Notes: generated by a model not told the origin, from the sequence alone. Shown: positions 38,530 through 52,700, counted from the stretch's first letter. The stretch: DNA of 64,000 nucleotides from Struthidea cinerea (GCA_013397865.1 VZTI01002070.1:1065254-1129253), one strand, 5' to 3'. Program-made: numbers and translations.

Positions 38530-38680
38530 CAACTTAAAAATGGGAAAACTGGGGAACAAAAAGGTTGGAGCATTTTATCCACAGATTTTTAAGGCCAAAA
38601 AAGGGCAATGTGATCATCTGATCCAATATTAGACTTCCACCATCTCTGTACAAAGCTGGACAGTGAGAATCAATCAAGAG
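38530..38680 (+). repeat. Possible ancient sauropsid retroposon tail
   Basis: The order of an 'aaatgggaaaactggggaac' piece, 'cacagatttttaaggcc', 'gggcaatgtgatcatctgat' and 'ccaatattagac' resembles an old repeat common in reptile and bird genomes, normally with 'ttaaggccagaagggacc' and 'tgatcatctagtctgacc'. I recall it as a CR1-like or MIR-like relic but cannot name the family. Diverged and non-coding. Confidence 0.4.
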
Positions 38681-41441
38681 AACTGCTGTTACCGTGCAGG
38701 AATTCAAGATTTCAAACCCCAAGCTCAATTTCCTGTTAATTGATGGACCTAGGCATAAAAAATTTGCCTTGAAGCCAGTGTTTTACTGCAGATGAAACAG
38801 TCTTGTCCTGTGGTGTTGTCTTTAGCTGTAGCTCAGCCAGCAAAGACAGATGAAATCCCACTTTCTACAGTGAGACAACTTAAATAGGAAAGAGAGCTGG
38901 CATACGTTACATGTGTACAGAAAATACTCCATTAAAGGTCTGCTTGGAACCAGTCAGAATAAGGACCTCTGTCATAGTTTCAGTAATTCAGGGCTAGGGG
39001 TTTTATCTTTGGTAATATTTTTTTCCCTTGTCTAAAATCATATAAGATTGCTTCTTCATGGCAGAACCTGCAATAAATACTCATGTGGTACATGAACACA
39101 AGTGACAGTGTAGGTATAGAAGAAACTGTGATTTTGTACGCTGGAGCTGAGATGTCTCAAAAAGAAGTCTCAACAAGAATGTTGCCTATAAAAATGAACA
39201 TTTTTATTAATGAGATTATTATTTGGGTGCATCTAGCACATTGTCATGATTTTCATTAAATGTAAAATCAAATTGAGGTAAAAGAAGAGCCTGTGAATTT
39301 CTCTAGGGGATCAGGCATCGTTCCTCACTCAAAAGTGATTGTTGGTTTTGCACCACAGAGCATTCTCAATTCTCACATCAGAGCAACAAGGGGATCTTAT
39401 AAAGCAGCCACAGCAGCCCAGCTTCAGTTTACAGAAATCTGACATTATTCTTCTCCCCAACCAACTGTCTTCCATGCTCTGTTTAACGAGATTAGGGAAT
39501 ATTAGCAAATATTCAACATTTGACTGCTGTGAAAATGTGTAAGATAAAATTAGTAGTAGATTGAAACATCCTGTGTACGTGGAGGATTTTCAAATATGGT
39601 TTAATGCAGAAGGCTTGATTAGCTATATATGATTGCAATCACTAATTATCTTCTTTAGGGTCATATGTCTGCTTAGATGCCCAGGAAATTTCACCTGCAA
39701 AGAAAACGGGCTGTGTGTGCTCCACAACTCTTTCACTAACCTAATACTGAAAAGCCTTCTTAAACACTGTATTTGACCATAGCTCATAGAAGGAGCTTCC
39801 TGTTTGGAACTATTTGTCTTTATTTAATAAAAAGTGCTTTATAGGATTTTTCTTCATTTATTTTAAAATGGTTTACAGTATAAAACTGCTTTTAGAACTT
39901 TTGTAAAACTTGCATTTAATGAAAGATTATGCCAAAAGACCTTCTAGAAATCTGAAAGCAATTCAAACTCCTGATAACTATTTCGTTATTGGCACAAAAA
40001 TACACAGCTCCAAATTAATTTATTTCATGTATTGCACATACCTTATACTGCAAGATCTCTCTATATCTACTCTTCAGCTCAGTGGCTTTAAAACCATTGA
40101 AAGGAGACTGTATCCATATACTGGACTTTATTCTTTTGGCTCAGTCCCTGACAAATGAGACCTGGATTACTTACTGTAGTCTATTGAGTCAGGCTTTTAC
40201 TGAAAACCATTTTTCTCTGGCAAGTCATATGCATTATAATAAAAAACTTTCTCAGTGAGAACCTTGGTAAAAACTCGTCTGAAATTAATTGGTCTCCATA
40301 CAGACACCAGTAGAAGACAAAGGAGCTGATATACTCTATCATAAAAGGAAAGATCAGAATTGCTAATAGCATTTACTGCTATGCAAAAATAAGGGGTTAG
40401 ATGCAAGTTAATTGCATCCGATGTTTCATCTATTTCATCACAGAAACTCATGTGCTCTGCCTTAGAAGAGCACCACCATAGAAAATGATGTTATCTTTCT
40501 TTTGATGCATCACCAGAAATTGAAAATGGCTTTTGAAAGAGTCTACTGGGGAACCACAACACTTTTCACAATTTTTTCATCCTTTATTTCCCCAAAATGG
40601 ATTTTTGTATTGATTTTGGAGATACCATACATTTTAGTTCACAGTAGCCTAGCACACTGAAACACTGCTGGGCGCACCTATCTCTTTTGCTCTCCGCTAT
40701 TTAGATTTTGGATTTTACAGTCATTCATCTCCCAGTGTGAAAGCCTGCATAATTTTCCATCTGTGCAACCTATTAATAATTTTTAGCTATACTTTCACAT
40801 CAACTCTTTTTCTTACCAGTCAATCTTAATTAAAAATAAAAATCTAAAAATTGACTTATGATTGTTTTAAGTAAGCCTTTAATGTTTTGTTTCATGTAAA
40901 GAGAAGCATATTCATTTGATTCCTATTTTCCCATTTTACACATGCAGTACTATCCAAAATTACTGCTGGTGCAACAAAATACAGCTAATAGAAAAAAATG
41001 TTCTTACAACATTTTTCCTCTCAATATGCTTTCTCTTAAGAATCTAGTTTGATTTAAGAGCGAGTCATGACACAGGTACACTTTTCTTATTTATATGCAC
41101 CCTTGTATTAAGAATCTGTGTCTATTTGTACAAAAAATGCAGTTCTTGGAGCATGAACAACCTGATCTGAGAGCTACTGCCTGTGAATCAGATTTGCCTT
41201 AGAACGGATTAATACTACTGCAGGGCATTTCTAAAATGTTGAGACCAAGTTGCACATTCTTCTCTCTGTCTGGATACGAGATTGCAACCTGATACCACAT
41301 CCAGGTTTGCATTTCTAGAAGTTGGACACTGCATTCAGTCATACTTCTGGGATAATTGTTAAGGCATTCTGAATTATTCTCTTCCTCTTCTGTACAAAAG
41401 CCATTGAGGAAAGAGAATGCAACAGCATCCTTAGCACCCTA
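38681..41441. other. Non-coding stretch
   Basis: AT-rich DNA with no recognised gene, repeat or RNA. Open frames are at most 84 codons. Confidence 0.6.
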
Positions 41442-41473
41442 GGTTTGTTACATGTCTGGACATGTAACAAACC
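41442..41473. repeat. 32-bp near-perfect palindrome
   Basis: GGTTTGTTACATGTC (41442-41456) and its exact reverse complement GACATGTAACAAACC (41459-41473) flank a two-base TG centre. The palindrome can extrude as a hairpin with 15-bp arms. Its middle, ACATGTCTGGACATGT, holds two CATG half-sites in the spacing of a p53-family response element; the outer purine/pyrimidine positions match only partly. Confidence 0.95.
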
Positions 41474-44400
41474 CAGCATCTTCAAATAAGGACTCTACTC
41501 AGCAAAAAAGGCCTGGGAGAAGAGTCCGTATTAAGAGGGAATCTCAGCTATGATGTCATGCAAATGTCCTAATCATGTGCACCAAGATGTAGCAGAGAGA
41601 AAAATATTTTAAATTACTTAACGAAAATAATAGGATGGTATAATCTTGATTTTCATGTATTTTGCAATCTCAAATTCTAGTATGTGTTAATATTTCCCAT
41701 GGTCTAAGTATTAACATCTTAATTTTATACAAACATTCATGTTTAAGGATAGAGGTTTTTCTTCATTCTTTAATACCTGCAGCTATGGTTAGAAGGGAAA
41801 CCAACAAATCCAACACCAAGGTACAGTACTCAAAAGCAAGAGGCGAGGCAGGAAAGCTCAAGGCATCATTCAGAACAACATGCCTTCCCAACAACCAACC
41901 TCAGCCAGAGAGTCCTCAGCAAGCAGGGAGAGAGGGAGAATGCTTAAATCCCTTTGTGAAAAACCAATAGCATTTTTCCTGAGGGAGTCCTGTAGTTTAT
42001 TTAACAATTCTTAGCTGTTGTTATATTAATCTTAGCTTTTGTCCAGTTTCTTTGCACAGTGGGGACTGTATGCCAGCAATGGTCAGAAGCTCCCACTCCC
42101 TGAATCTCTCACTACTGTGATGAGGTTCTTCAAGTGGAGGCGTAAAAGTTAGCCCCCATTATGCAGCAGTGTCACTCCCACTGGGTTTGTGAGAGGCGTT
42201 ATTCTCATCTCTCACAAAAAAAACCCCAATAAAACACATTTAATATGCCAAGAGGAGACCATCTCCCTACCAGCTATCTTTACTAGAAGGGCCCTTGAAC
42301 ACCCTTGAGTTCATTTATGCAGCTGATATTGGCAAGGCTTGTTTTTTCCTCTTACTGGTGATTGTTGCTATTTTAGGGCAAATGCTGTTCGAAACAAAAG
42401 CACCTGTAATCACCAACACTTCATAAAGTGTCCTCAGGCACAAAAGCAGCCAAACAATGGATGCCTCCTCATACATTTGCATATATTTGGCTTCTTTATT
42501 CAGAGGAAGCTATTAGACATACAGAATGGTTGAGAATGCTGATATATAAAGACAATTGCATGATATATTTAAATTAGCCTTTCCCTACACCCCAGCAATA
42601 CTGCTTGGAATGGTATTTTTAATAAAGCACAAAGAGAAATATCCATACAACTACACTGTCATGAAGATGACATGAGATTATAGCAGCATATCCTCCAAAT
42701 AACAGCTCAGGTTGGTAGATGTCCAGACATGGTCCCTAATGAATTAACATTTCCACCACTGGTAACATTGCATGTAGAACCCCAGACCCCAGGTGATACC
42801 CTGAAAACACTTCAGTTTCTCTCAGTAAATTAACTATTTTTCTTTTAAAGTTATAGCAATGTTTTCAGCGTTTTGCTTTCTGAGGAACAATACATTTGTA
42901 CTCTTAGTGACCTTCTGCCTCTGGAATTTGTCCAGTTAGCATCAGATCACTGTACAGGAAAGGAAACCATAACTGGTCACAAGTTTTCTAAAAGCAATTT
43001 TTCCTAAATTCTCCTCCTTCCCCAAATAATACCTTGAACACCTGCAAAACGTAGCAACATACAAAATAAGACCATCAAATTAATTGTAGAGTTGAATATT
43101 ATCTTATTACTTTAAATTGGGAAAAAGTTTTATTTAGTAAACTTCGGCTAACCTAGCATTATTATTTTAATACCAAGATGAAGCTCAGAAACCACAATCA
43201 CCAGAACTACTGTAAAATTAAATAGTGAAGGGAAAAACAGAGCACTAAATCTTCTTATATATCAAATAGGCTTCCTTAAAAGAAGACTCTAATTACCAAT
43301 ATGTAAAACATTAATCAACTTCTAAAAAAATAAACCAGAAAATTGTAGCAAACTTATAGCTCTCGTAGAGCCTATAAAAGCATTACCATTTTGTAGTTGT
43401 AATTAATTCTCCCAAACCAAATATATTCAAAAACAGTTACATTCATTTTGCCCTCCTGCTACTACCACCCTTTATCTGAAACAATTATTTCACTTTCTTC
43501 TCTGGTGCCTGCTCCCAAAGCAGTAATCACACTCCTCAGCATTAATTGTACTGCACTAAACAAGCCAAACTCTCTTTGTACCCAGTACATGGCAGGCTTT
43601 CCATTTTTTAATTACCCTAGCTCCACCTGTCCCTGTTCAAATTCCTTTTCCATGAACAAGGCTAAACAAAACTGTCAGGTGAGGTTCTTCCACCATGCTG
43701 TACATCATGAATCATCACCTATCTCTACCCAAATGCGCTGGTTCCCAGGGGCTAATACCACAGCCTTTTTTATGAACTCAGCATGCAGATACCTCTGATA
43801 CATGGGGTTCTAGTAGATTAGGTTTTTTCTTACTTGTTAATTTGTCATTGAAAGAGTCAACTCAGTGCAGAAACTGGTATCCTATAAGGCTAAAAAAACC
43901 CAAATCCCAGGCCTTATCTATCCCTAAACCCATGTACACAGCACACAGTTTTAGAGTGTAAGGCTGGGCAAATACTGTAATCTCCTTGGTCCAAGGACAC
44001 CATGATGATAACAACAGCAGCAATTACTATCATTTTTACTATTAGTATTATTATTGTTGTGTGGGGTTTTTTCAGTTCAACATACTCACATCAAAAAAAA
44101 AAAATCAAAAAAACAACTCCGTGTTGTAGCCCACCACTGTAGCACTTTTATGCCACAAAATGGAGGTTATCTGTAATGTGCAGCACCAGGGTGCAGCATG
44201 AAAGCATATGGGACTGTTTGAAAGTGCAAAGCCTGTGAGAGTTAAGTGCCACCAGCACTGCCCAAACTAGCTGCCAGGAATGGTATTTGGAGCTGTTTCC
44301 TAAGCCATACCTGAACATTGTCTTGAAAAGGGCATAAAAGCACATCAGGAAGCATGCTAGGAACTAGAGACCATGCTAAAAATCAAGCAGTACAGTCTAC

Positions 44401-47400
44401 ACAAGTATTTAGCAGTCACATGTAATCTAAAGGAATGATCCTGCTCTGAGTTTCATTACATTTCTGTTATAATCTTCCAGTTCATCTGATTTTCCCCATC
44501 CTACTATCTCAAACCTCTTCCTTTGCTGACAGTCCCTCCTAAATGTGTGTCAACTGCAACAGCAGAGCACTACAATTTATTAGAATTTAATGAAAAATAC
44601 TACTCACTCTATTAACTTCTTAATCTTTAGGAAATCCCACTTCTTTTTCACCCTCAAACCAGTATTTCGTTCTTCAATACAATCCACTGTCACATCCCGT
44701 TAGCCAGCTCCTGTGCTTCCTAACAGTCCATATACTAAGCTTTGTCTTCTCTGGTTTAGTTAGTAGTTTTTGTCGTTCCTCTCTAAAAATAACTCGTTAT
44801 GCTTCAGTATTATCCCTGTCATTACAGATTTCTTCAAAATTATTAATTCCAAACTGACAAACTTATTTGCACGTGTCCTCTGAAATCTGGGGCATAAACT
44901 GTGTAGTTCTCCAGAACTGAACACACTAAGCGCTGGAAATTCAGACACAGTAATTCCCATTCTCATACAATCCGTAAATCTTTATGCTTATGATCAGTGC
45001 AGCCTGATAGAGTAGAAAATCCAATTCTTCATTACTCCTTTATTCACACAGTTGAAAAACTTAATGCTACAGTTTTATAAGGATTTAAATTAGTGTAAAG
45101 TGTCAATCAGTCTTTTATAGTACTACAACTTTTATTACACTCTTATGGCGGTCTCTTTCGTGCTGTCTTAATGCTCTTCAATTAGTTATTTAAGCACATG
45201 CTTTGGTTCAGAACCTCACAACAACGGTAATGTAGGCTGACAGCAGTAAACAAATGAAACTTTTTGAGCTTTTCTAATCCCGACCCGAGTGATGAACTTC
45301 TGATGAGTCAAAATTGTACTGCTAAATCAATCACTCAGATGATTACAGGTCATTTTTTTCTAAAATAAACATTCTACTTCAGAACTAACTTCTCAGCTAT
45401 TCTCCCTAGTCACTTCCAGGAGCTCCTGAATTTGACATTTCTCCAAGACAAGTAGTTGAAGAAATGGAAGGTGAAATATGGCCTCTGTTGGGGGAGAGAG
45501 CAGATAAGGTCATATACTGATAAGGGATTTTATTCTTTTGCATCTGCAAGCTTCCAAGGGATCACTAGCTGAAATGAAGTCCTGATTCATTTGAGGATGT
45601 ACTCCACTTTCTGGCAGTTCAGGCAGATTATTTTTTTTAATTATTTGTTTTGTGGAAAGAAGCAAACATATTTGCTCCCTTTTCCCTATGAAAGGAATAG
45701 GTTCAACTGTGGCACATCTCCAAGAAGCACTCCATTCTTCCAGCAAATCTTAAACTGGGACACCAGATTCAGTGAAACTTTCTTACTATCCTAAACTTGT
45801 TTGTAACAGACACATTTGGAAACTATTCAAAGGTGAATTTAAAGAGTTGTGTGCCTCTAGTTAATGGTAATGCTTTGGGTTGTTTTGGTTTTTTTCCTTA
45901 CAGGAAAGGATTTGCTTTTTCTTCATTAACTGAGATGATAAAATGCCTTTAAGAATATATTTTCTTTTTCACCTCTTGTTCTATAAAAGACACAGTATAA
46001 CAAAAAGCATATTCCAATTAGTATTCCACAAAATAACCAAACCTCTGAGCTTATTCTCCTCTCAAAAACTGAACAAAAATGATAGGAGCTAGAGACTTTT
46101 TATGATAAAAAATCTTTATCTCTTTGCAGTCTAAGAGGCAGTTTATTTATTTATCCACTCTTCCATTCATTCTAGCATCCCCTTTGACTGTAATAATTAC
46201 ATCTGCAAGACTAACAAAAAAAAATTTGCTTTTTAAAGTTGTTTTTGGTCCTTTTCTTTGCCAGAACTTCTTGACCAAGCTTCCTCTCTCTGGAATTAAA
46301 TGAAAACCATACGCTGAAAACACGTAACTTGAAGACTCCTCCAACATTAGCAACCTTATGACTTGCACTGAGAGTAACGCTTGGAAGAAAAAAACCCCAA
46401 AGAGCTACTTTTCAGAAGCACTGCATAACTCCTGACCTACCACTACTGTGTGGAAGCACGGAAGAATTGGTTTTGGAGCCAAACCTACCAAGTAACCAGA
46501 CAGATGTTCCTTCCTCTCTCCCAAGGACAGCTAATTGTAGAAGACTTGTGAAGTAGAAAAAAAAATACTCCCACATTTACATTTAGAGAGGTAAAACCAT
46601 AGGCTATTTATGGTCTGTCTGAAAATATCCATGTACACAGAAACATGCACTGCACCTTGCCAGATTTCATTTTTGACATCAGATGCAAAGCAGTATGTGT
46701 GAGCATGCAGTTTGCACAGGAGGAATGCTTTAATAGAAAAAAAAGAACCAGAGAATCCTTCAACATGCTCCATCTCAGCAATGCAGGCCAACAGCACAAT
46801 GGTTTCTGAGAAGTAGCACTACATTCTCTCCAAGAAGTAACTAATCATTTTATACCAGAAAGCTCTGGCCAGACTGAAATCCCTCATTCTCAGGATGAAT
46901 TCAATCATAAACAAACTCCTAAAGGGAAGTCATACAAAAGTGAGTTTCCGGAGGGGAAAAAAAGATTTCTTTCCCACTTCAGAAAAACAGCTATTTAGGT
47001 CTTCTCTGTATATCATAAAAATAAATTCCATTAAATAAAAGCCATATTATTCTACAGAATGAGAGACACACTCGTATCAGGTGTATAAACACTTATTCTT
47101 TTGAAGTACTGTTTCCTCAATAGGGAAAATTCACTCCATTTTTACTAGAACTGGTGGTAATGCTGGTGATAATCTCAGAAGCTTCATCATCTGCACCTGT
47201 TTTTAAAGAATGTTAACAACTCCCCTATTATGGGCTAACTCCAACAAGCAAAGTATTTTTAAAAAGCAAACTGGTTTTGTGGAGGGTTTTTTATTATTTT
47301 TTCCTGTAGAAATGACTAGAGAAAATTCTAGAAAAGCTAGAGAGCTTTTTTATATAGGCTGCATGTTAATAAATTATTTGCACAAGTAACTGGTCATTAC

Positions 47401-47938
47401 CACTTATAACTCTTCCTCGGTGAGTCTTTGCATTTTACCTACACTTCCCAAGTTACTGAGGATGGATACAGGTTCACTTCCCCAACAGGAGATCAAAACA
47501 TCTCATTTTCTTTCAGTAGGTTTTATCACAAATTATTTTTGCCCGAATGCGCTTCTCTAAAATCTCACTAAAGCTTTTCCCAGGCAAAATTATTTTACCA
47601 TTTATAGTTTCTCTTCTTTTAATTAATAACCTAAGATATAATTGCAATATGACATTTCAGAGAGTGCAATTACAGTTTAATAAACCATGCGGGGCATTTA
47701 AAGGCAAAGTACCCTAGGTTTTCAAGTATTCTGCTTTATTTGCATACTCTTTGACATGCTTTGTGGTTTAGTCTGATGTGGCTTTTCTAATTAGAAATAA
47801 ACAGAAGTTAATCATTCAGGAGGCAAAGGGAAAAGCGCAGTCAGAAAAAACCCCAACCTATTATGCAGTTATACATTAATTCCATGCAGTAATTTAGACA
47901 CAGTTTATCCTTTTTTTTTGCCTTCTTCCCCACCCCAC
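41474..47938. other. Non-coding stretch
   Basis: No gene recognised. Frames of 102 and 116 codons at 41662-41970 and 43448-43798 have no motif. An A12 run is at 44093-44104. The 47500-47870 part has the dense, non-repetitive TAAT-, ATGCAAT- and TTTATTTGCAT-like look of conserved regulatory DNA. Confidence 0.55.
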
Positions 47939-47947
47939 NNNNNNNNN
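47939..47947. other. Assembly gap (9 N)
   Basis: Nine N follow a T9 run and a C-rich tract ('cttccccaccccac'). A short unresolved low-complexity stretch is the likely cause. Confidence 0.99.
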
Positions 47948-49551
47948 CGACTCAAGAAATAAGAGTGACACCGACAAGGGGGAAAAAAACCCCAAGAAAT
48001 AATACAGGAACTTTAAGGCAGAAAAATGTGCTGTTAATGTTTCTTTAGGAGTCTATATATCACCTCTGTCCACATCAGGTTTTCTGAGCAGTACCTTGCA
48101 GAGTTCTACCATAAGGAACAATAAACACAGTTAGCTAACCAGATGATTCAGAAAGAAAGGAAGAATTTGATAAAGATATCACCCAAGTTGTAAATGGATT
48201 CTGCATGACTCATTTGTCACTTAAGAAAATCTATGGTATCATTCCATTACTCATTCTCTAATATTTTGGGACTATCTCCATTGGGGATAATTACTTGGGA
48301 AAAAAGTATAATCAAATTATCTAGGAACAAGGTCAGATGTCCACACATTTGAAAGACTTTATTAAATAAAGCAATTGTTCAGCTACTGTCTTGCAGGAAG
48401 CTCAGAGAAGATAAGGAAGCTGTAAGCATGGGAAGCTGTATAGGACTCCGTAGTACTGAGCAAAAAACAAATAAAATAGTCATACTACTGAATAAATACT
48501 GGTTTAAATTATGTAATTTAGCCTCCACTTCCAAACTACTATTTTCCAAAGTCACAACCAGAATTGTCAAGATCTTTGAGTGCTCTCTACTACAGAAAGG
48601 CATCTCAGGACCTTCTCAAAGTGACTAACTTTGATAATAATTTTCCCTGAAAATATTATCTTTTCCTACTTCAGACTACTTAAGTCAACTATTTTTACAA
48701 TAAATATTTATTGCGATGGAACACGCTCTGAATTATAGGAAAATGAAGAAACTGGACCAACTCCCTAAGGAAAAATCACTAGGAATTTTTTCAAAGAGAG
48801 AGAAAAAAGTTCTTTTTATTCTTATACTAATGACAGGATAGGAAATGATGTATTAACTAATTTTTGCAGTTCTCTAATTCCCCTTGTAAAATCTTACCTT
48901 AAAATACTGATTTTCTACTATTATCCCAATAAGTTGCTAATTATTCTACCTAAATGTGTGCAAATTAGCAAGCTAAGGGTTTTGAGAAGCATGCAGTGTG
49001 TCTTCATTCTCGCTGTGTGTATATTCCAGGTGCCTTAATTATTATTTGACTAGTTCATTCTATTCTTTTTTTGGGTGTTCAATATTATGTCACTTGAATG
49101 TTTGCTAGAACAGGCCATCAAGGAATAACCATTGTTCACTCAGACCCTCAACATTCTCACCATTAATTTAGTGATCTTGAAACAGAGAACTAGGAGGTAG
49201 GGTTAGTTATGTTTGGCACTGCATGTATTATTCAACTTTAAGAACCCTCACAGTAATATCCCAATCTGGAACGAGCTTTCTTTAACTTCCCCTCCTCCCC
49301 TCCTTTTTATTTGTTACTCTCATTTAATAAAGAACTTTTCAAATGCAATGACTTTAAATCCACAGCTGCTGGGAGGACCACAGAAAAGCCCGTGACCACC
49401 AGGTGTTTACCTTATGCTTGTACTGAGAGATTTTCCTTTGCTAAATTCCCATTAAACTTTTAATGAAGTATTTTGGTTCAGAAGGTGGTCAAAAGTAGTT
49501 GGTACTTTTATAATGAGCAAACACACACACGCTTCCCCCCTCCCTTCCCAG
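47948..49551. other. Non-coding stretch
   Basis: No gene recognised. A pyrimidine-rich tract at 49530-49551 ends in CAG and could be a splice acceptor for the following candidate exon. Confidence 0.55.
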
Positions 49552-49700
49552 TTCTAGTAAATGGAAACTATTTGCTATATGTGCTCAAGTCCCCAGCACC
49601 TGTGGGAGCTGCTACCAAAGCAGATGGCCAAGAGGATGAAAAGAAGACAGATGAAGGAAAGAAGGAACCAGACGGACAATCCAAGATGGTATTCATCTAA
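49552..49700 (+). other. Candidate exon with Lys/Glu-rich product
   Basis: A strong polypyrimidine tract ('cttcccccctcccttcccag') ends at 49551. The frame is then open to a TAA at 49698-49700. A second acceptor-like AG ends at 49596 and a donor-like GTATTC starts at 49689, so an internal exon 49597-49688 is also possible. The product contains APVGAATKADGQEDEKK and then TDEGKKEPDGQSKMVFI. It is a charged, likely disordered segment with balanced codons, unlike the hydrophobic junk of other frames here. I do not recognise the protein. It could be an isolated exon of a large gene spanning the window, or a chance purine-rich frame. Confidence 0.25.
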
Positions 49701-52700
49701 TTCTTCACGGTTCTATTTTCCTGTTTCCTCCTTCTGTCTCTGTCTGTTCCAGACTGAAAATCAGTTGCCCCTTTTCAAGACGCTTTACAATTTCACAAGC
49801 ATGGCAAATGAACACATTAATTCTGCTTTTATGGGGCTAAAAATGGTGAGCAAAATAAGTGTTCATTTATAATAGTGAAAATGCTAAACAAAACACACGT
49901 TTATGCCTGAAAAAAAATGGCTTACTGATTATGTGACTCTCCCATCATATAGGCAAAAACTTTTTTCTCAACAGTCCAAAAAGGTTTGGTATTTATCTTC
50001 CTCCGTTCCTGACTGCCCCTGCATTTTACCTCTGTTTCTCGATTCCTGAAACCTGTTCTAATGCGCATGTAAACCATTACTAAAAAGCATATAATTAGAC
50101 TTAAATCAATAGCTGGATATCTAGATTGTGCAGTGGCAAAAGTCAAGTAATTCCACAGAAATAGCCCCTGAAGGATATCCTCTGCTCTACAAGGTTTTAG
50201 ATTTTACTTTCTGCATTTTGACTGATTAATACAAAATGTACCTTGGCATTTTTGCTGCTTATAATGAAAAAGGTTTGCAACATTCAGCAAGATAGACTTA
50301 CATTTGCCCAATATTTCTAATACAAACACTACCTTAAATTTTCTGAATTACTGCAGCAGAATTTTGTTATTTCACACACGCTTACATAGACACACACACT
50401 CTCTGCTGGTAAAAGCAGTAACTGTTTAATGTTTTTTAATGAGAATTAAAAATCTGTTTATTTGATTTAATCAGCTCATTGAGCATTCTCTTTGTTCCTC
50501 TAATCCCTTGAATGGGGATGTCAAGGCATGTGATAGCACACAGCCATGACAATAATCTCAGGAGGTTATCCATCGCTGCCATTTATAGTAAGTAATGCAT
50601 TTTAGTACTAACGAGCCAGCTATACTCATTACAGGGGAAATCTACTCCTCCCCATGCATAAGAGCAAGAGCGGCAGCTGCCTTTGGGTAAGGAATTATGG
50701 AGGTCTTCTGGGTACAGAACCCATCTGCAAAATGGGAGCTGGCTCTGTAACCCTCCAGAAAGGCCCAGTCACTCCATCACCTCTTCAGTGTCCAGACTAA
50801 GGAGGAAATCATCATTATCTCTGGCTCAGTTTACCTTCAGAACTTCCTCCTGTTATAGCACAATCAGAAGCTCCCATGGACTCACTGCTCTACTCTGGCA
50901 CTATGACTAGTATGGGACTCACCAGGAAAAACGAACATTTCATACAAGGTTATGGATAGCTTTCAAGATGTACCTGCACATGGCATATATAACATTAGAC
51001 TTTGAATGACTGGTTGTAGGAATAAAAAAAACATGCCCATTTTTACTTCAAAGAATAGAACCTTCAATTAGCCTACCCTGCAAAAGAAACTCTTTTCAGA
51101 GGTGTTCAAGCACCAGCAAAGACCACGAGAACTTCAATCAGGACAAACGTCTTTTAACTGTTTCAATCTAATTTTAGTTTCTTGCACTCAAAACTGAATA
51201 TTGTTGGCCACGATCAGTTGATACATGTCTGTACAAGCTACGTTAGAGCAAAATATACTGCAACAGCAAAGAAATTTTTTTTTCTCTAGAGATGAAATTG
51301 TAGGCTGTCCCACCTAGTAAGTACACTTACTATGTTTCTTTAAACAGTTTCCTCCTATTCCAGTTTCAATTCACTACAATGATCTTCCCTGATACTTGCC
51401 CTGCTTCTCTTTAAAAATTCATCTGTGTCTGAAGTTGTACTTCATGATGAACAAAAAAAATCTCCAATATGCTTCAAGGATTGTGCAATGCTGATTAGCA
51501 TTCATATGAATGATGTGTGCACTCGACAAGGCAGGTAAAATAAGTCAACATGGTTATCATTAGTGTTCGGTCAATTGGTTTCTGGAGAACTCCACAATTC
51601 TTTCAATTAAGGCAATTTTTGCTTCTTTTCTTAACTTACTAAGATAGAAAAATGTTGAGCCATTATCCTTCAGCCTCGAAGAGAGACAACGACAGTTTTC
51701 CCACTAAATTGCAGCTCCAAACCTTCAAAGAAGAAAGGAAAGCTAGACTGCAAGGGCTAGCATAGAAGGACCATAAAGTCTTTCTGTGTTTATCATTGTC
51801 ATATTTGAATTGCATGTTCTTTTTTTCTTTTTCAAATCCAACAGTTACTTGCATTTGTAAGATTTCAATTTCTTTCACAATTTATCTTATGTGGGGCATG
51901 TGGTTGCCTTTACCTACACAAATGAAAACACTTCTGGGATTTCTACTGAAGCTTAAGCCTGCTGTCATTATTTAAGCATTCATATTCATGTTTACGCTCC
52001 ATGGCTGCAGAAACATTGTGAATATCAATCACAAAATTCCCATCTCAAAAAGGCTTCAACCTCTGTGAAGTGACTAGGTCCCTGCTAATTGCAGCTTGAG
52101 GTAGCAGGACAAGTTCTGCTCAGCAATATGTAGAGAAATAATAAATTCCTTAAATGCAGCAGAGTTACCTGAGAGCCTTATTCCGTGACACAGAGACCAG
52201 AATATGACCATAAATAGCAGCAGATGAGAAAGCACAGTACATGCAGTGATGCTTACCCATTTTTCCTAGAGGTGACATCTAAAAGAGCTATTACTACAGA
52301 CCTGAAGAAATAATTTGAAGAAATATGATATCCAAATTCCCACTGACTTCTCATAGAGATAAGCCTCAAAGGCTGCAGAATCAGACTCCCCTTTTTTAAT
52401 GTGATAAATGGATGTTTTAAAGCCTTCATTTGCTAACCACATGATCATATAGCCCAAAGCAGCAACCACAGATGCCACAAATTATTTTAAAAGAAAGGAT
52501 AATTTCCATGCCACGTGTTTTGAGTGGCACATTTTAATAGCTGCTCAGTCTGATGACTTGGATATCATGTCCCATCTTTGCAGAGTGTATCATTCTGCAC
52601 AGGTAATTGCACTGACTAGAAACAACTGCATCTCCCCATCAGAAATGATTGAGGAATTCATTCACACCATTTGGTGGTACCTTTGAAATCAGCATGGGAC

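Noticed and set aside
49390..49405. CTCF-like 'ccaccaggtg'
   Set aside because: The downstream half of the CTCF consensus (GGGCGC-type) is replaced by TTTACC.
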